39,278 nt of DNA, from assembly GCF_001039355.2 (NCBI RefSeq), contig NW_019775484.1, positions 1-39,278 of the forward strand. The letters run 5' to 3'. The stretch comes from Lingula anatina. Lineage: Eukaryota > Brachiopoda > Lingulata > Lingulida > Lingulidae. A program made the translations under genes and the position numbers. This document shows positions 20,254-32,196 of this stretch, piece after piece (positions within the stretch are counted from its first letter, which is position 1; each line of letters begins with the position of its first letter). Under the pieces are notes generated by a model. The model was not told the DNA's origin. It did not search any database and was given only the letters and a program-made list of their open reading frames with translations.

Positions 20254-21885
20254 ATTAAAAACGCATTTAAGTATTGTGAAACTGAATGCTAAAACAAAGC
20301 TATTTAAATACCCTTTACAGAACTGCGAAACAGAAATGGTACGCACGTGACGGAATGTTCATAAGAAACCTCATGCTACCCCATTACATGTGTAAAACAC
20401 TTTCTTTTTCTTCTAATTTATTCTAAAATGCACACGCTGTAAAATGACGACCCAGTTATCACAATGGCAGTGTTATCTGGTAGAAAAGAAGATACCTTTA
20501 ACGGTTATTAGATTGACCAGACTGCGGTGAACATTGCCATGGAGCTGGTTTGATTTCCCCCAGGGCAGTAACTGACGCGTGTGCCAAGACCCAGTAGCCT
20601 CTATACGTATGAGTTCTGGTAGAAACTGGACGCCGCGTGGTCCTGCCATGGATAGCACACGATAACAAATATACATGTACTAATGTCATTTTAAAATAAT
20701 CGAGTAACGTTAACAGTTGATTACTTAGCATGATATATTTGACAGTAATTTTAAGTCATATTTGAAATAGGACCAGTATCTATCTAATTATTATCAATAG
20801 TATTAGCTCATTATAGTATTCTTGAAGGGCTAAAGGTGGATCAATATAGAAATAGGATCTATTTCCTTATCCGGTTAGATAATGCAGAAATAAGCTTTGC
20901 CGTGTTATAGGGTAATGCTGTCATATTGGAGGGGGGGGGGGGGTAATTGTGTTTTTTATTTTAAACAGATGTCCCTCACATGAACAGTTAAAGACCCCGA
21001 TTTAATACCTATTTAATCACAACAATAAATACTACAACAATCTGGTGTTTGGGAATCTTTTTTATAGGCTTACTTCTGATTTTGTCAGACAGAGGCGAAA
21101 TGATGTTTTTGTTTCCTGGATCTCAAAAAAATTAAAAGCAACCACTAGCACCAGATTGTACAGCACACCTTTGTCTTTAACAATGACCATTTCCATGATG
21201 ATATCTTATTTAGTTCCAAACGCAAATCGTTCACTATCTTGCATTGATTTACACAGCGGTAAAATTTACGATAAACAAGGGACAGAGCTTTAAAGCAGAA
21301 GGGTGGGATGGCATATTAACGTCAGCATGTCTTACAAAATGTACATATTATGGGATAAATTACGACAAATGTTACATGTTTTACATAATATTCACATATT
21401 ATGGGATAGATTACGACAAAAATAACATGCAGCAATTTTTGCGGAAGTGGACAGAAGTCTGAATTCTAATTACAAGACCAATACATTCAGCAATAATTAT
21501 ACGATCAATGCATACAGCAATATTATAAGTTAAATCCTAAACAATATTTCTGTAAACGCAGACATACAGTTATGTTGTGTTGTGTTGTGTTCTGACAATT
21601 AATTAATTATAAATAGACTATGAGAATAGAAGCTGTGCATTACGTTAGGTCTGCCGACAAGGTACCACATAGTGGTTATGGTGACCGCTACCAGGACTGG
21701 ACAGCAACTCTCATGACATTTATAATTCACCAGAGAAGTGACACTGAGATGCATTCTGGGAAGCCTCAAACTTATTGTTAATTAAAATAGCTTGCATGTC
21801 CATTGCTATTAACAATGGTCTGTTTTCTATGGTGATGTATTTTCATTTAGCAGTAAAATCAACATAAATGGCTTATCGCAACTGT
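20254..21885. other. Gene-poor interval
   Basis: Contains a G run (about 20930-20942), a short direct repeat of ACATATTATGGGATA with spacing near 51 bp (21343 and 21394), and a TGTGT-type run near 21574. ORFs here show no gene-like features. Confidence 0.5.
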
Positions 21886-22128
21886 TCACGTAGACGTCAT
21901 GTGCATAAGCGGCTTAGATTCTGAGAAACACCTCCTGGAATATTCACGAAGTGTACCTTTGGTGTGTCTTGGTAGACATGAAGTGGTAATGAAGGCACGT
22001 GTGAACGATTTTGCTATCTGTAGTCTCATCCTGGCACGCTCATACTTGATACATGTACAAAGAGGAAGTCCGCTCATTGCTGTGAACATAATGGAACAAA
22101 TAAGATTTCCCAACAGTACAGAAACCAT
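21886..22128 (-). CDS. Possible small secreted protein, 80 codons
   Basis: The ORF starts MVSVLLGNLICSIMFTAMSG, resembling a signal peptide. A basic segment with four Cys (CTCIKYERARMRLQIAK; TTSCLP; SRRCFSE) follows, ending MHMTST. Layout and strand resemble exon 1 of genes A-C, but sequence similarity is weak at best. It could be a distant paralog, a separate small gene or a chance ORF. No downstream exon 2-like sequence was found. Confidence 0.25.
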   Translation of the reverse strand: MVSVLLGNLICSIMFTAMSGLPLCTCIKYERARMRLQIAKSFTRAFITTSCLPRHTKGTLREYSRRCFSESKPLMHMTST

Positions 22129-25010
22129 GCAGCATTTGACAATGTCTTTCTTTAACGTGTAGTGTTAGTTTTCCTCTTCTTAGTTGATCATATTTACTGG
22201 CATTATAGAAATCCTTCACAGGAGTGACAGGAATGGTAGTCCTAGGAATGGAAGTCCAGGGGTTGGGGGGTCGTTGACACTGCAGAGGTGCCAGTCTCAG
22301 TCGGTTCAGTTTTTTCCCAAATTTATGTGGACATTTTTTCAACTATTCTCCAAATTCAACTTAATGATGATAAACGCATTGATAGCAGGCGATCATTTGG
22401 TGTTTAGTTAATATTTTCAGACAAAAAATAGGAGCATCTAGGTTATTACATTTCTTTCTGTGAAATCAAATTCATTTCTGTGTAAATTATCTTAAAGCAC
22501 TATTAGTTTTAATCTTCCGAGGCAACATTGTCAACAACTCACAGGAAAGGGAAAAGACTTGGTAGCGTGTTAAGATAAGGTTATTAGAAGTTCAAAAGAA
22601 AATTAATGCCAAAAATGAGATAACTTGTCCTTCCCTTGAACTGATATCGATGCCATTTTTTTCTTGAGACGCGGAGGAAGCTACTGACTTCAAAGCCACC
22701 ATGGATCACACAGGCGGTATCACATTTACATTAATACAATTTTAATAACGTATCTTCTATGACCTACTGTTCTGAATGAATGCTTTGAAGTTTTCTGTTT
22801 TATGGCATGTCTCACTGTGTACCTAATGTTCCCAGAGAAGAGTCATGCCCTCGTTTTCTATCATTCTGGTACAGTATGTCATCAATACATCCCACATTGG
22901 TCAGGAATTAGAACAGTGCTTAAACCGTGCTTGAATGTGTTTAAACCACGTGAGTTGGGGAAAAACTTTTGCCGGGTTAAAAATATGAGGGTTCAGAGCT
23001 CTATAAGTATAACCAAATATGTGTTGTTACATTTGTAAATGCCATCTTTTGAACGAGACACTACAAAGTTTTAAATCAAAAGTGTCACAATATTATCACT
23101 ATTATGAAGCAGATTAATGAAGCGTTTCGCTGTGGGCGAATAGACGAAATTGATTAGTATACCCAGGAACTAAAGTGCCTGGTAGTATAGCTCACACTGG
23201 GCCAGTTAGATACACGACGGACACTGTGTTTATTGGGTTCTTGTCTTTTCCAGAGTATTGTATGATTTTAACAACCCTGGTTGAGATTGCAGTTATTACA
23301 TTTCCTAGAATCTACTGTTATTCAATCAACTTTATCCGTTTCTTAGAACTTGTTTTGTTCAAGGTTACAGCATGAAAACTTATTCTCAGAAAACAGATTT
23401 TGAATTGCCCTTAAACTATATCTGTCGCTAATTAATATAGACTTATTTGCTATCAAAGTGAGAATAAAAACTAATTGAATGGTTTGCAACCAAAACCAAC
23501 TGCTATGGTAGATATTTTCTGTTGCCAGTGTAAATGGAGAATTTCCATTATCAGAGTTACTGCTTTTGTTTTATATGTGTGTGTGTGTGTGCGTGTGTGT
23601 GCATGCGGAGTTTTTAATGTAATTAACACTATTCAGCTGATAAGAATGTCCAGCTGTCACGTTTCTTTTTACTTTGTTCTGTTTCTCACTTCCATTGACA
23701 TTGTCACGCTAATCAAACTAACGCATATTTGCCTAAAATTTCAAACCATTACCGCAACCTTAAAACGGGAAAAGAATTCATACTATTTCGTCCGAGTGGC
23801 CACTTCAAAACTCCCCGTCCCTTTTTTCTGTTCCTTGTTGGCGCATAACTGTTAATATGAGGTATTACATAAGTAAATCAATGACCACGAGCTTTATACA
23901 AAACACAGAGGGACGATCTGATCGGGTTGCTTACATTATTTATTTCTCATCAACAAGGCATTCATCTGCGTGGTCGTACTGCAGAACTTTCAGAACTGTT
24001 AACTACACTCTCTCTTTTTTCATTGTTCTCCTACCTCCAAGCATCTCCCCAACCTTGTTGATGAGCGTCATATGTATGTATGTGGGCAAAGTGAGCTCCA
24101 ACCCAAACAAGTGGCCAGACCAACGCTGAGGAAACAGGCAATAAAGATATTTTAAAATATTAGGAAACCTGGGTTTAGCCGAAATCGCGATTATTTCTTT
24201 CATTTTTGTTCACTGCGACCCTAAATATCCACAAAATATGTTAAAACATTTTGAGGTAACTTGTCTACCAACAGCCATAGCAACATTGCCCCCATCCTTT
24301 GCTGAAGTCACGTGAACAGTGATAGATTCAGAACAATCTATATTCTTGCCCCCATCCTAACCCCCTCCTCTCTGTGTAGCGTTATGTGACCAGTTGAGAG
24401 CGCCATGGAAAAGGTCAGTCACCCAACTGTGTGGCTATTATAGCCATGAAATAACCTGATTAATTACCAGTTTAGCCAGAAGCTTTGCTGCAAGGAAAAC
24501 AGACTCATTATTTACCACAGGACTTATATACATGGGCGTTATGACTCCAGTCCTAAGAATTAACAAGACCTGGGTCTACAGTGATGTGATCCACAATGTA
24601 TTGTTGTTCCTTCTGCACTGAACTCACATATTATTGCATGTGGCAAAGCAGGCACATGGGAAGGTCAATGACTGGGAAATTTGAGATTAATGGCAGGCTA
24701 ACAAGCCGAAATTACAAAAAAAAGAACTTTCCGTTTTTCTTTTCGGGGTGAACACGGCCAATATGTTTTTAAGGACTAAGTGACTATCAAAAATTCATCG
24801 AACAAACTGCCATGAAAGTAAGACACGGTAAGTTTTTGATGTTTCTTTCAGATAGTAATTGTTTTATTGTTGGCATTGACGTGGAAACACGATAAGATTA
24901 TGTCTAAACCACCTAGTATGCTTCACAAACCCTTTTTGAAAACTCAACGACGCACATGTCAAGCAACCCCAAAGCTTTCCTCATTAACCCCAAATGAAGT
25001 GTAACCGAGT
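22129..25010. other. Gene-poor interval
   Basis: No supported gene. The 126-codon ORF at 23475-23855 spans a GT microsatellite and has a composition typical of chance ORFs. A Thr/Pro-coding minus stretch near 22200-22300 is short and interrupted. Confidence 0.45.
23574..23602. repeat. (GT)n microsatellite
   Basis: GT dinucleotides with one GC interruption. Confidence 0.9.
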
Positions 25011-25160
25011 GTGCGGGGGGAGGGGGGGGGGGGTATTCCCAATCTCTTGCTCATTGATGTCCCAAGGTAACGTAATCTAGTGGGCAGTGGGGGGAGGGGG
25101 GTCCAAATATCTTACTCATTGACCCAAGGTATCACAATTCAGTGGGCAGTGGGGTATTGA
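25011..25160. repeat. G-rich tandem repeat, about 2 units
   Basis: A unit with a long G run, a TC-rich stretch, CTCATTGA, CCCAAGGTA and AGTGGGCAGTGGGG occurs twice, with long G runs at about 25015-25033 and 25089-25100. The runs could form G-quadruplexes. Confidence 0.8.
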
Positions 25161-26984
25161 TGGTAATCTTTGACACGCTTTGCTTACAGGACGCTATTGT
25201 GCCAGAGTACAGTTGGAAGGTGGTTTGCGTTTAAATCTCCATCAAGCTTTCTATTGATAATATCGTTGGAGGTAAATTATGGCAATTTCTAGTCAGAAAG
25301 TTTTCATTTATGATAGATCCTGAAATTTTGATTTACCTGTTGACTGTTTTGTCTGTTCACTCTGACAGACTTGGTCACAACTGAATTACCTGTTCAGGTG
25401 AAGGCGAATTTTATGCGCGTTACTTTAAATGCGCTTGTCACTTGGTTCAGCGATTTCAAGCAAGATTCAGGCAAAATATTCGGTTAACAGACAAAATGTT
25501 AAGAGAGAGTTCTTTACGCCCCAGAACGTTTAGATAACAATATACGTTCTGCTCTGCTTCTCCTCACATCCAAGGCGCTCTTTGATCTGATGGTGGATTA
25601 AATCAGAGATTCAAATCATGCGCGCGCAGTTCAGAAGTACTTCACTGTACTGCGACTTCGCCAGGAAGTAGATTTAGACGCAGCGGGTGTCTGTACTTAT
25701 AGAACTTATTGTTGAACTGTGTAGCGATACATTTGGCTTTTTGACATCGGCAAAAAAACCAACAGAATTTTCTAGAGAGATTAGAGGCTTATATCTCTGG
25801 ACGCTATCTCGAACTTCTACATGTTCTATTTGGTGATGGACAGTCATCATCCATTTCAACCAGTGCAGTTTTCCGTTTTTATCTGCTCGCTGATAGCATT
25901 CCGGAATTTCTCTCAGTACCATGCTCAGGAGCATGAGCGCCAGTGGTAGAGAACGGTACGAGTGCTGGTGGGGGTGTGGCTCTTAGCACCTTTTGTCGAC
26001 CTGACTTTGCAGTGAAGCGGATGCGACCAGGTAACGTGTACCTTAGTGAAATTATTTGCATGTATTTATAGTACGTATTGTGCACGTCCTTTTAAGGTAT
26101 TTTCAGTCGCGTTGTGTTTTAAAATAGGCACTCTCAGAAAACTGTTCTTTACCATGATAAGAAAATCAATGTTTGACTTTCCTTGAGCGGGACGACAGAG
26201 TGATTTTAATGACCACCCAACGGTTTCGCCCACGGTAAGCTGATAGCGTACGTCCCAGGTAAAACCTACATAACAGAGAGGACTGCCCAGAGTCTTTTGA
26301 TGGCCGTAAATGATTATGTTTTGAATTATCTCATGTTGAACAGTGCTTGCGTACTTTCTAACCTAGCAAGACACAAATCAAACTAATATATTTAATACAC
26401 TTATAAATTATAACGATTATATAATTATAGCGTTTAGAGCGTGCTTTAATACACCTTACTGTTTCAACAGCCCACAGTAGGTATAATTAGGCAAATGCTG
26501 ATCAACACATTTAATTCCTTAAGTGGGGATCACAATATACCATTGTCCCATGTAACGAAATTAACCTACTACTGCCTAGAGGTACAAAAATGATAGTAAA
26601 GAGACACGCCTTTGTACGAAGAGCACAAGGTAAGGGAGGCGGGGCAGGACCCGCATGTGATATATGTATATGTATGATTGTAGAGCACATAGCCGTGAAC
26701 TAAGATACCATAATACGCCACTGTAATGAGCATGTTTTCACTACTTATGTATGGTTTAGAGATGCAACTATACCGACATGAAGCATTATTGTGGAGAAAT
26801 GCTGGCAAAAATTTATTGGTTTAATATCCATGATCTTAAAGATGCATTTGTAGACAATTTTCGCCAGAAAAGTCGACAAATTGCCACCACATACTTTCAG
26901 ATAGTACAATACTAAAAGACATCGTTTCATATTACCATGAAAAGATATTTGAATATTTTTTGTGCTATATATTAAAGGAAGATT
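25161..26984. other. Gene-poor interval
   Basis: The minus ORF at 25934-25674 (86 codons, with PECYQRADKNGKLHWLKW) is somewhat protein-like but has no splice-site or family support. Nothing else seen. Confidence 0.4.
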
Positions 26985-27125
26985 AGTAGGTCACAGTTAT
27001 GACCAGAAATCTGAAAAAAGTGCCCTTTAAAGCTCTTTTATGCCTGATCGAGTGATTAATTCGGTTTATTCATTGGTATTTGAATTGCATAGCATACAAA
27101 TAGAACTGGTTCATATGCATTACTG
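26985..27125. repeat. Detached fragment of the gene-family intron
   Basis: The run with TATGACCAGAAATCTGA, GATCGAGTGATTAATTCGGT and GAACTGGTTCATATG matches intron B (about 18480-18620) and intron A. Similarity stops where the paralogs continue toward exon 1, and no exon 1 follows. It looks like a relic of a fourth array copy. Confidence 0.65.
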
Positions 27126-28056
27126 GAAATCCACGCTTGACCGACGCTTGGTTCAAGTGTTCCTATAAGCTCTGGATAGTTCGTTTTTGCCATGATGGCT
27201 ATAATCCAGTAGTTTGCAGAGCATAAATATTGTATGATTCTTGCTGGCATTGCGTATTGCGAGCTGATTACACCTGTGGTGATAACAAGCTTAATAAACA
27301 ATATATCGAGACCATGCTTTTTATACAACATTTACTACAGCAAGCCCCTTAATGCATTATTTAAAGAGATATTTAATGTATTATATTTTATAGCTTCTAA
27401 TGTTTTTGATGATGTTATATCTGTTGATAAGAAATGATCACCAGCAAGAATCTTATAACTCATGCCCATATCTGCTCAGTTTTTCACAATTGTCCCGGAA
27501 ATTGTCTTTTCTCATTCAAAGTAATACAATCCCCCCATGACCTTCTCAGAGCCAGGGTTCAAGACAAGACTCAACACCCATTTTGTCTAAAAGAGAGAAA
27601 TCAGCCGGGAAAAGTTTTCTTTCTGAGCCGTCTACTCAACTCTGCTATGATGTATAGATAATACGTCAGAAATCATTCACATTTAGCTTGTCTTGTTATG
27701 CTTGGCCTCCGACAAGTAGGGCATCTTTATGTAATGCAGCAATGATAACCCTCTGTAGACAAGTCTCATCGGAGAATGAAGATAAGACTTTTTGGCAGTC
27801 CATCCAAACACTGTTCCAACTGGCACTTCGCTCACGCAGATAAGGCAGTATTGGTCTAGGGGGACGAATCCAAGTAGATACTTTCCTATGATATCAGTAT
27901 ACAGAACTTAAGTATGAGCCTCTCTGGAAAAAAACCATCAAATTTGACTGTAATGACACTAACTCGCACTTACACCTCTTAAACTGATCAGCGGTTGCTT
28001 ATTGCCATGTTCTGTGTAATCACCCAGCTGGGAATCTGGAGTAAGTCAAAGGCCAT
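27126..28056. other. Non-coding interval
   Basis: Nothing recognisable; the short ORFs here lack supporting features. Confidence 0.45.
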
Positions 28057-28571
28057 TGTAAGTGCCAGATTTCCTGTTTTATATAAACAAGGTGTAAGTA
28101 CAGATTCCTTGTTTTAGCTGTAACAGTTGTGAGTAGTTTTCATTACTTGTGTGAGTAGCGCGCTTATTTGAATGCTACTGGGTCATAACGCTACAAGAAT
28201 CCGTACAAGAAGGGTCTCTCCTGCAGCTAACCGTATTTCCCAACGTAGTATAGTGTATTGTAACAGTTCAAAGGGAGAAATCATAATGTAAGNAAGTACA
28301 ACTTATTCAGTATAACTTATTTATGGAGCCGGGTATGTAAGTGCCAGATTCCCTGTTTTATATAAACAAGGTGTAAGTACAGATTCCTTGTTTTAGCTGT
28401 AACAGTTGTGAGTAGTTTTCATTACTTGTGTGAGTAGCGCGCCTATTTGAATGCTACTGGGTCATAACGCTACAAGAATCAGTACAAGAAGGGTCTCTCC
28501 TGCAGTTAACCGTATTTCCCAACGTAGTATAGTGTATTGTAACAGTTCAAAGGGAGAAATCATAATGTAAG
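28057..28571. repeat. Two direct 236 bp repeats separated by 43 bp
   Basis: Copy 1 is 28057-28292 and copy 2 is 28336-28571. Both start TGTAAGTGCCAGAT and end ATCATAATGTAAG, with a few substitutions between them. An N at 28293 lies at the junction, so an assembly artefact is possible. Confidence 0.92.
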
Positions 28572-28948
28572 TGTTTATACTATCAAATGTGTTTGTATAG
28601 TGTATTTATACGTTTTCTGTATAAATTATAAAGGTGAAAAAATAAGTATATAAGATAGAGCACCTGGTAGGGTGTGGCTATTAATATGAAATACGATAAA
28701 TGATAGTTTGAGAACGCATTGGTTTTATTATCAACTGTAAACCCTTCCTGTAATTCAGTATATAATGTTTTAATTATGATTATTGCATTATAAGGTAAAC
28801 TTCATATCATTTGTGTTCATTGAATTGATATAGCAAATTTCAGGTCTCGCTATATATAACCGAATTAATGTAATGTAATGTTCCATATATATATAGTAAA
28901 TTATGCTTAGGCCTATGTATTTGATGCATAAGTATTTATATAGTTTCC

Positions 28949-28994
28949 TTTATTTATTTATTTATTTATTTATTTATTCATTTTATTTATTTAT
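28949..28994. repeat. (TTTA)n microsatellite
   Basis: About 11 tetramers with one imperfection. Confidence 0.93.
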
Positions 28995-29025
28995 TGTTTT
29001 GTTGTTTTTTTTTTAGATTATGTAC

Positions 29026-29046
29026 CTTGCTTGCTTGCTTGCTTGC
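29026..29046. repeat. (CTTG)n microsatellite
   Basis: Five CTTG units, followed by degenerate GCTG-containing copies. Confidence 0.9.
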
Positions 29047-29314
29047 TGTCATGCTGATATGCTGACCTGCTGACTAGTCCATTTAATGTACCGACATAAG
29101 TGATGTGAATGGTTACTGAACTGAACGTTTAAAAATAAAGCATGAGTAACATAAACTCTCCAATGTCTCAACGATTTCACACATGCCTAGGTGCAAAACA
29201 TGCTTAGGAGCTAAATGCGTTGAAAAAAATCAGACAAAGCAGGCACTTGGATGTTTTTACAGTGTACGTTATAATAGTGTACTTGTGTTTTGTACCAAAA
29301 ATAAAAACATTTCA

Positions 29315-29410
29315 GGTCATTTTAATGTCTTTTCATGCAAGAATGTTGTCTAACAACTGGGGTTGATACAACGTTGTAATCCGACGTTGAGTCAACTTTC
29401 AATGTTTAGC
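29315..29410. repeat. Dispersed repeat, copy 1 (pairs with 38257-38440)
   Basis: GGTCATTTTAATGTCTTTTC through AATGTTTAGCC matches 38257 onward closely. It includes the CAACGTTG-type palindromic motifs. Confidence 0.85.
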
Positions 29411-30181
29411 CTAATGCGACCACTTTAAAACCTACAGTAGTAATAATAATTATGTTTCCGTTGAACGACGTTTTAAAAACGTCATAAATGTTTTAATCCC
29501 TATCGGGTGAATAGGAGGGGGCGATCAAACAATGGAGAGCCGTCTAATCCCTTCAAAATTCGAACGCAAAATCACAGTAGTTTAGGCGTAATAACACACA
29601 ATACCTTAGGCGAGTGAACCCCATGACGCCTGTTTCTGTGGTCCAACGCGAGCGCGACAATCCGCTGTAACTAGGTGTAATTAACAGCAGGATACATCCG
29701 CCAGAAGGCACCCATTGTTTGTTGCGGCGATAGGATTATAGCTTTAAGAGGCTAGAACCCATGCTAACTCGTGCCACTCCCGTGGCGAACTATCCTTTTG
29801 TTCACTAGCTTGGCACGCGCAGCTGATCATGTTTTAAGTGTTGAAAGAAAACTGCTAGTTTAATTTAGTATCAGTTATTTAATTCAATATGAAATGTTCC
29901 GTGGTCAAAAATTGAATTTGATAAACATGCATCAGCATCTTACATCAGCATGGTCAACAAATCACCCCGTCTCAAAAAGTTTAAAGATGCTCCGTACATA
30001 AATTTCCGTCTACGCGACCTGTGTAAAAATAGATTACAGTTTAGAAATAACAAAGAAAGAAACATTATTAAAACAATTGATTCACATAACAAGCTGGCGT
30101 GTTGCCTCAATTACTACATTAAGTCACATTTCATATAAAATAATAGAGCGAATCCGTAAAAGGATAAAAAATAGAAAGTCT

Positions 30182-30184
30182 TAA

Positions 30185-30231
<47 letters not shown>
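30182..30231. repeat. (AAAT)n microsatellite
   Basis: About 12 tetramers read directly. Confidence 0.95.
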
Positions 30232-30233
<2 letters not shown>

Positions 30234-31981
30234 CAAAGAATTAAGTAAATAATTAGATGACATTAAGAATCAGATTAAAAAAAAAAAAAACAGATAAAAA
30301 TTAGATGGTATAAATCATTAAATAAAAGATAAATTATTTCATATAATTTAATAAATAATTAAATTATAATTTTATAATTAAATGAATAAATCGCTGTGAA
30401 GAAAAAATCAGTATCGCAGCTAACGCGGTGAATGTCTACCCATTATCAGGGCCACAGATAGATTTTCACTAGTTACCAGTATAGACAGATATGTATCTGG
30501 TTATTTGATGGGACTTTTTTTGTACGCGCGTTAGGGGAACGTGTACATAAATTAACTACTTTTAATATGATATTGAGTGAGTGAAAGCCAACAAAATGTT
30601 TCATTCCACATTAGAGAAATTAGCCTCATAATTACATTTGTAATTTTATAACCGGGTGTATGTAACTCTTCGCTGTTCAGTAACAGTTATAAAGGATAGT
30701 TAGATTTTGCTTGTATGAAACACTTTTTTATTTTGATAAAAATCGACTGCGCATGGAGCATAATGATATTAGGCTTTCGATGATGATTGTGCATGAAACG
30801 TCAAGTCATTTTTCCTTTTCATAATAGTGCTGGGCACCCAGATGTTGAATCTTTTACTCGACGTGTGTTAAGCTTCTCTTCTGGTCTTCAAATCAATTTC
30901 GGTCCCTTGGGTCTAAACTGTTTACAAGAAGCTCTGTACTGGTCCTACACCTGTAAATGTCCATCATGACGAATTCAAACGTGTTCCCCAAACGTGTCCT
31001 TGGCTGACTCTATTATGGTCTCCAATATTTGAGGTTTAAAACTTTGAGAGGCTACCAAAAAACGTACGTAAACTGAATGTCAGAAAGAAATGCATTTCAA
31101 TTATTTAAAATTGTATTATATTTGCTATAATATATTCTCATATTTTTTAAAGAACACAAAAGTTTTGCTGCGTGACTACCTTTATGATGCTTAATACTAC
31201 TACAATATTATAGCGTTCTCTGCTTCTTGTTTTCTTTGTGTGCATGTGTGCATGTGGGGGGGGGGGGGGGCTGGGCTACTCACTCACTGTCATGATCGTG
31301 CATTCTTTATTCCGTTTCAAGTTAGTATAAGTTCTTATTTTCATATGCACGCGTTTATTCCCGTGAATTTCCTAAATGTCCACTGGACTGTCAAGAACTA
31401 TAGTGATTCAGTCTAGAGCTTAAATCAGAACTTAGTCCCTTATATAGGCATAGTATAATGGATTTTTACTGCATACGTTTTATAAATCTATTAATACTGC
31501 AATTTATGTAAGGAGCTCCCTATGAAGGAGAGTCTAGCTACTTTATTCTTTTACGCATTTTGTTTTCAAAATTTTTTTTTTTCAATTTTCAGGTTTTAGG
31601 GTTTAAGTATGGTCACTATAAAACTGCCAATATGTAGGCGTTTTGTGCAAGTAGTAGAAATGGATTATATTATTTTCGAATCAGCGGATCTAAAATAAAC
31701 AAAGTTTATAAATAAACGCCCAATATATTCGTAATTAAAGCCTATTTGCCTGTTTGACTGCATTTAAAGTTAAAACTAAGACGCAACTGACCATAATGTG
31801 TGTTTGATTGACGGGGCTGGTTTAGAGATGTGGTGTTTAGAAAACTTCTTTTTCCTCCGACTACACGTCTTCTCTCCCGTTCACCTCCAGGTTAAAATGA
31901 CCACTCAGCTTCGCTTCTAACACCACTACACGTCACGTCCGGGCACAATCAGTCTTCTCCGGTTCCCTTTATTGCCCCTAA

Positions 31982-32159
31982 TCACTGGCCTTGTGTTCTA
32001 ACTGTTACATCCTCCCCCCGGGTCTCCTCTGCATCCCTCTGGAGCACCGTGAGGTAGATAGCTGGTAAATCATACCAGTCATTTACTCCCTGATGATGGT
32101 GACTGACAGTCACAGAAATATTGGAGGTAATACCCACATATTCTACAAGCTCTTGATAA
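31982..32159 (-). CDS. Short coding remnant: terminal exon or end of a retroelement polyprotein
   Basis: The minus strand is open for about 58 codons without an ATG, from a T-rich tract (TTGTTTTTCTTTTTATCAAG) to TGA at 31984-31982. It reads QELVEYVGITSNISVTVSHH, then WYDLPAIYLTVLQRDAEETR and a short end. AATAAA follows a few bases after the stop. Two readings fit. It may be the last exon of a host gene with a good acceptor. Or it may be the C-terminus of an LTR-element polyprotein, since CCCGGGGGGAGG followed by a TGTAACAG start (from 32009) looks like a polypurine tract plus LTR edge. No second LTR was found. Confidence 0.4.
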
Positions 32160-32196
32160 AAAGAAAAACAATAATTTGAACAATGTTATTGTTTAG

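Larger units (their letters stand above)
28572..31981. other. AT-rich gene-free interval with microsatellites
   Basis: Contains (TTTA)n, (CTTG)n and (AAAT)n arrays, a 14-A run near 30278 and a G run at about 31256-31270. The ORFs at 29950-30138 and 30787-30969 have no supporting feature. Confidence 0.5.

Noticed and set aside
23475-23855. 126-codon plus-strand ORF
   Set aside because: Runs through a GT microsatellite (VCVCVRVCACG) and has no splice or composition support.
28057-28571. LTR pair of a miniature retroelement
   Set aside because: Repeats do not end in CA, the internal part is only 43 bp and no primer site or target duplication was seen.
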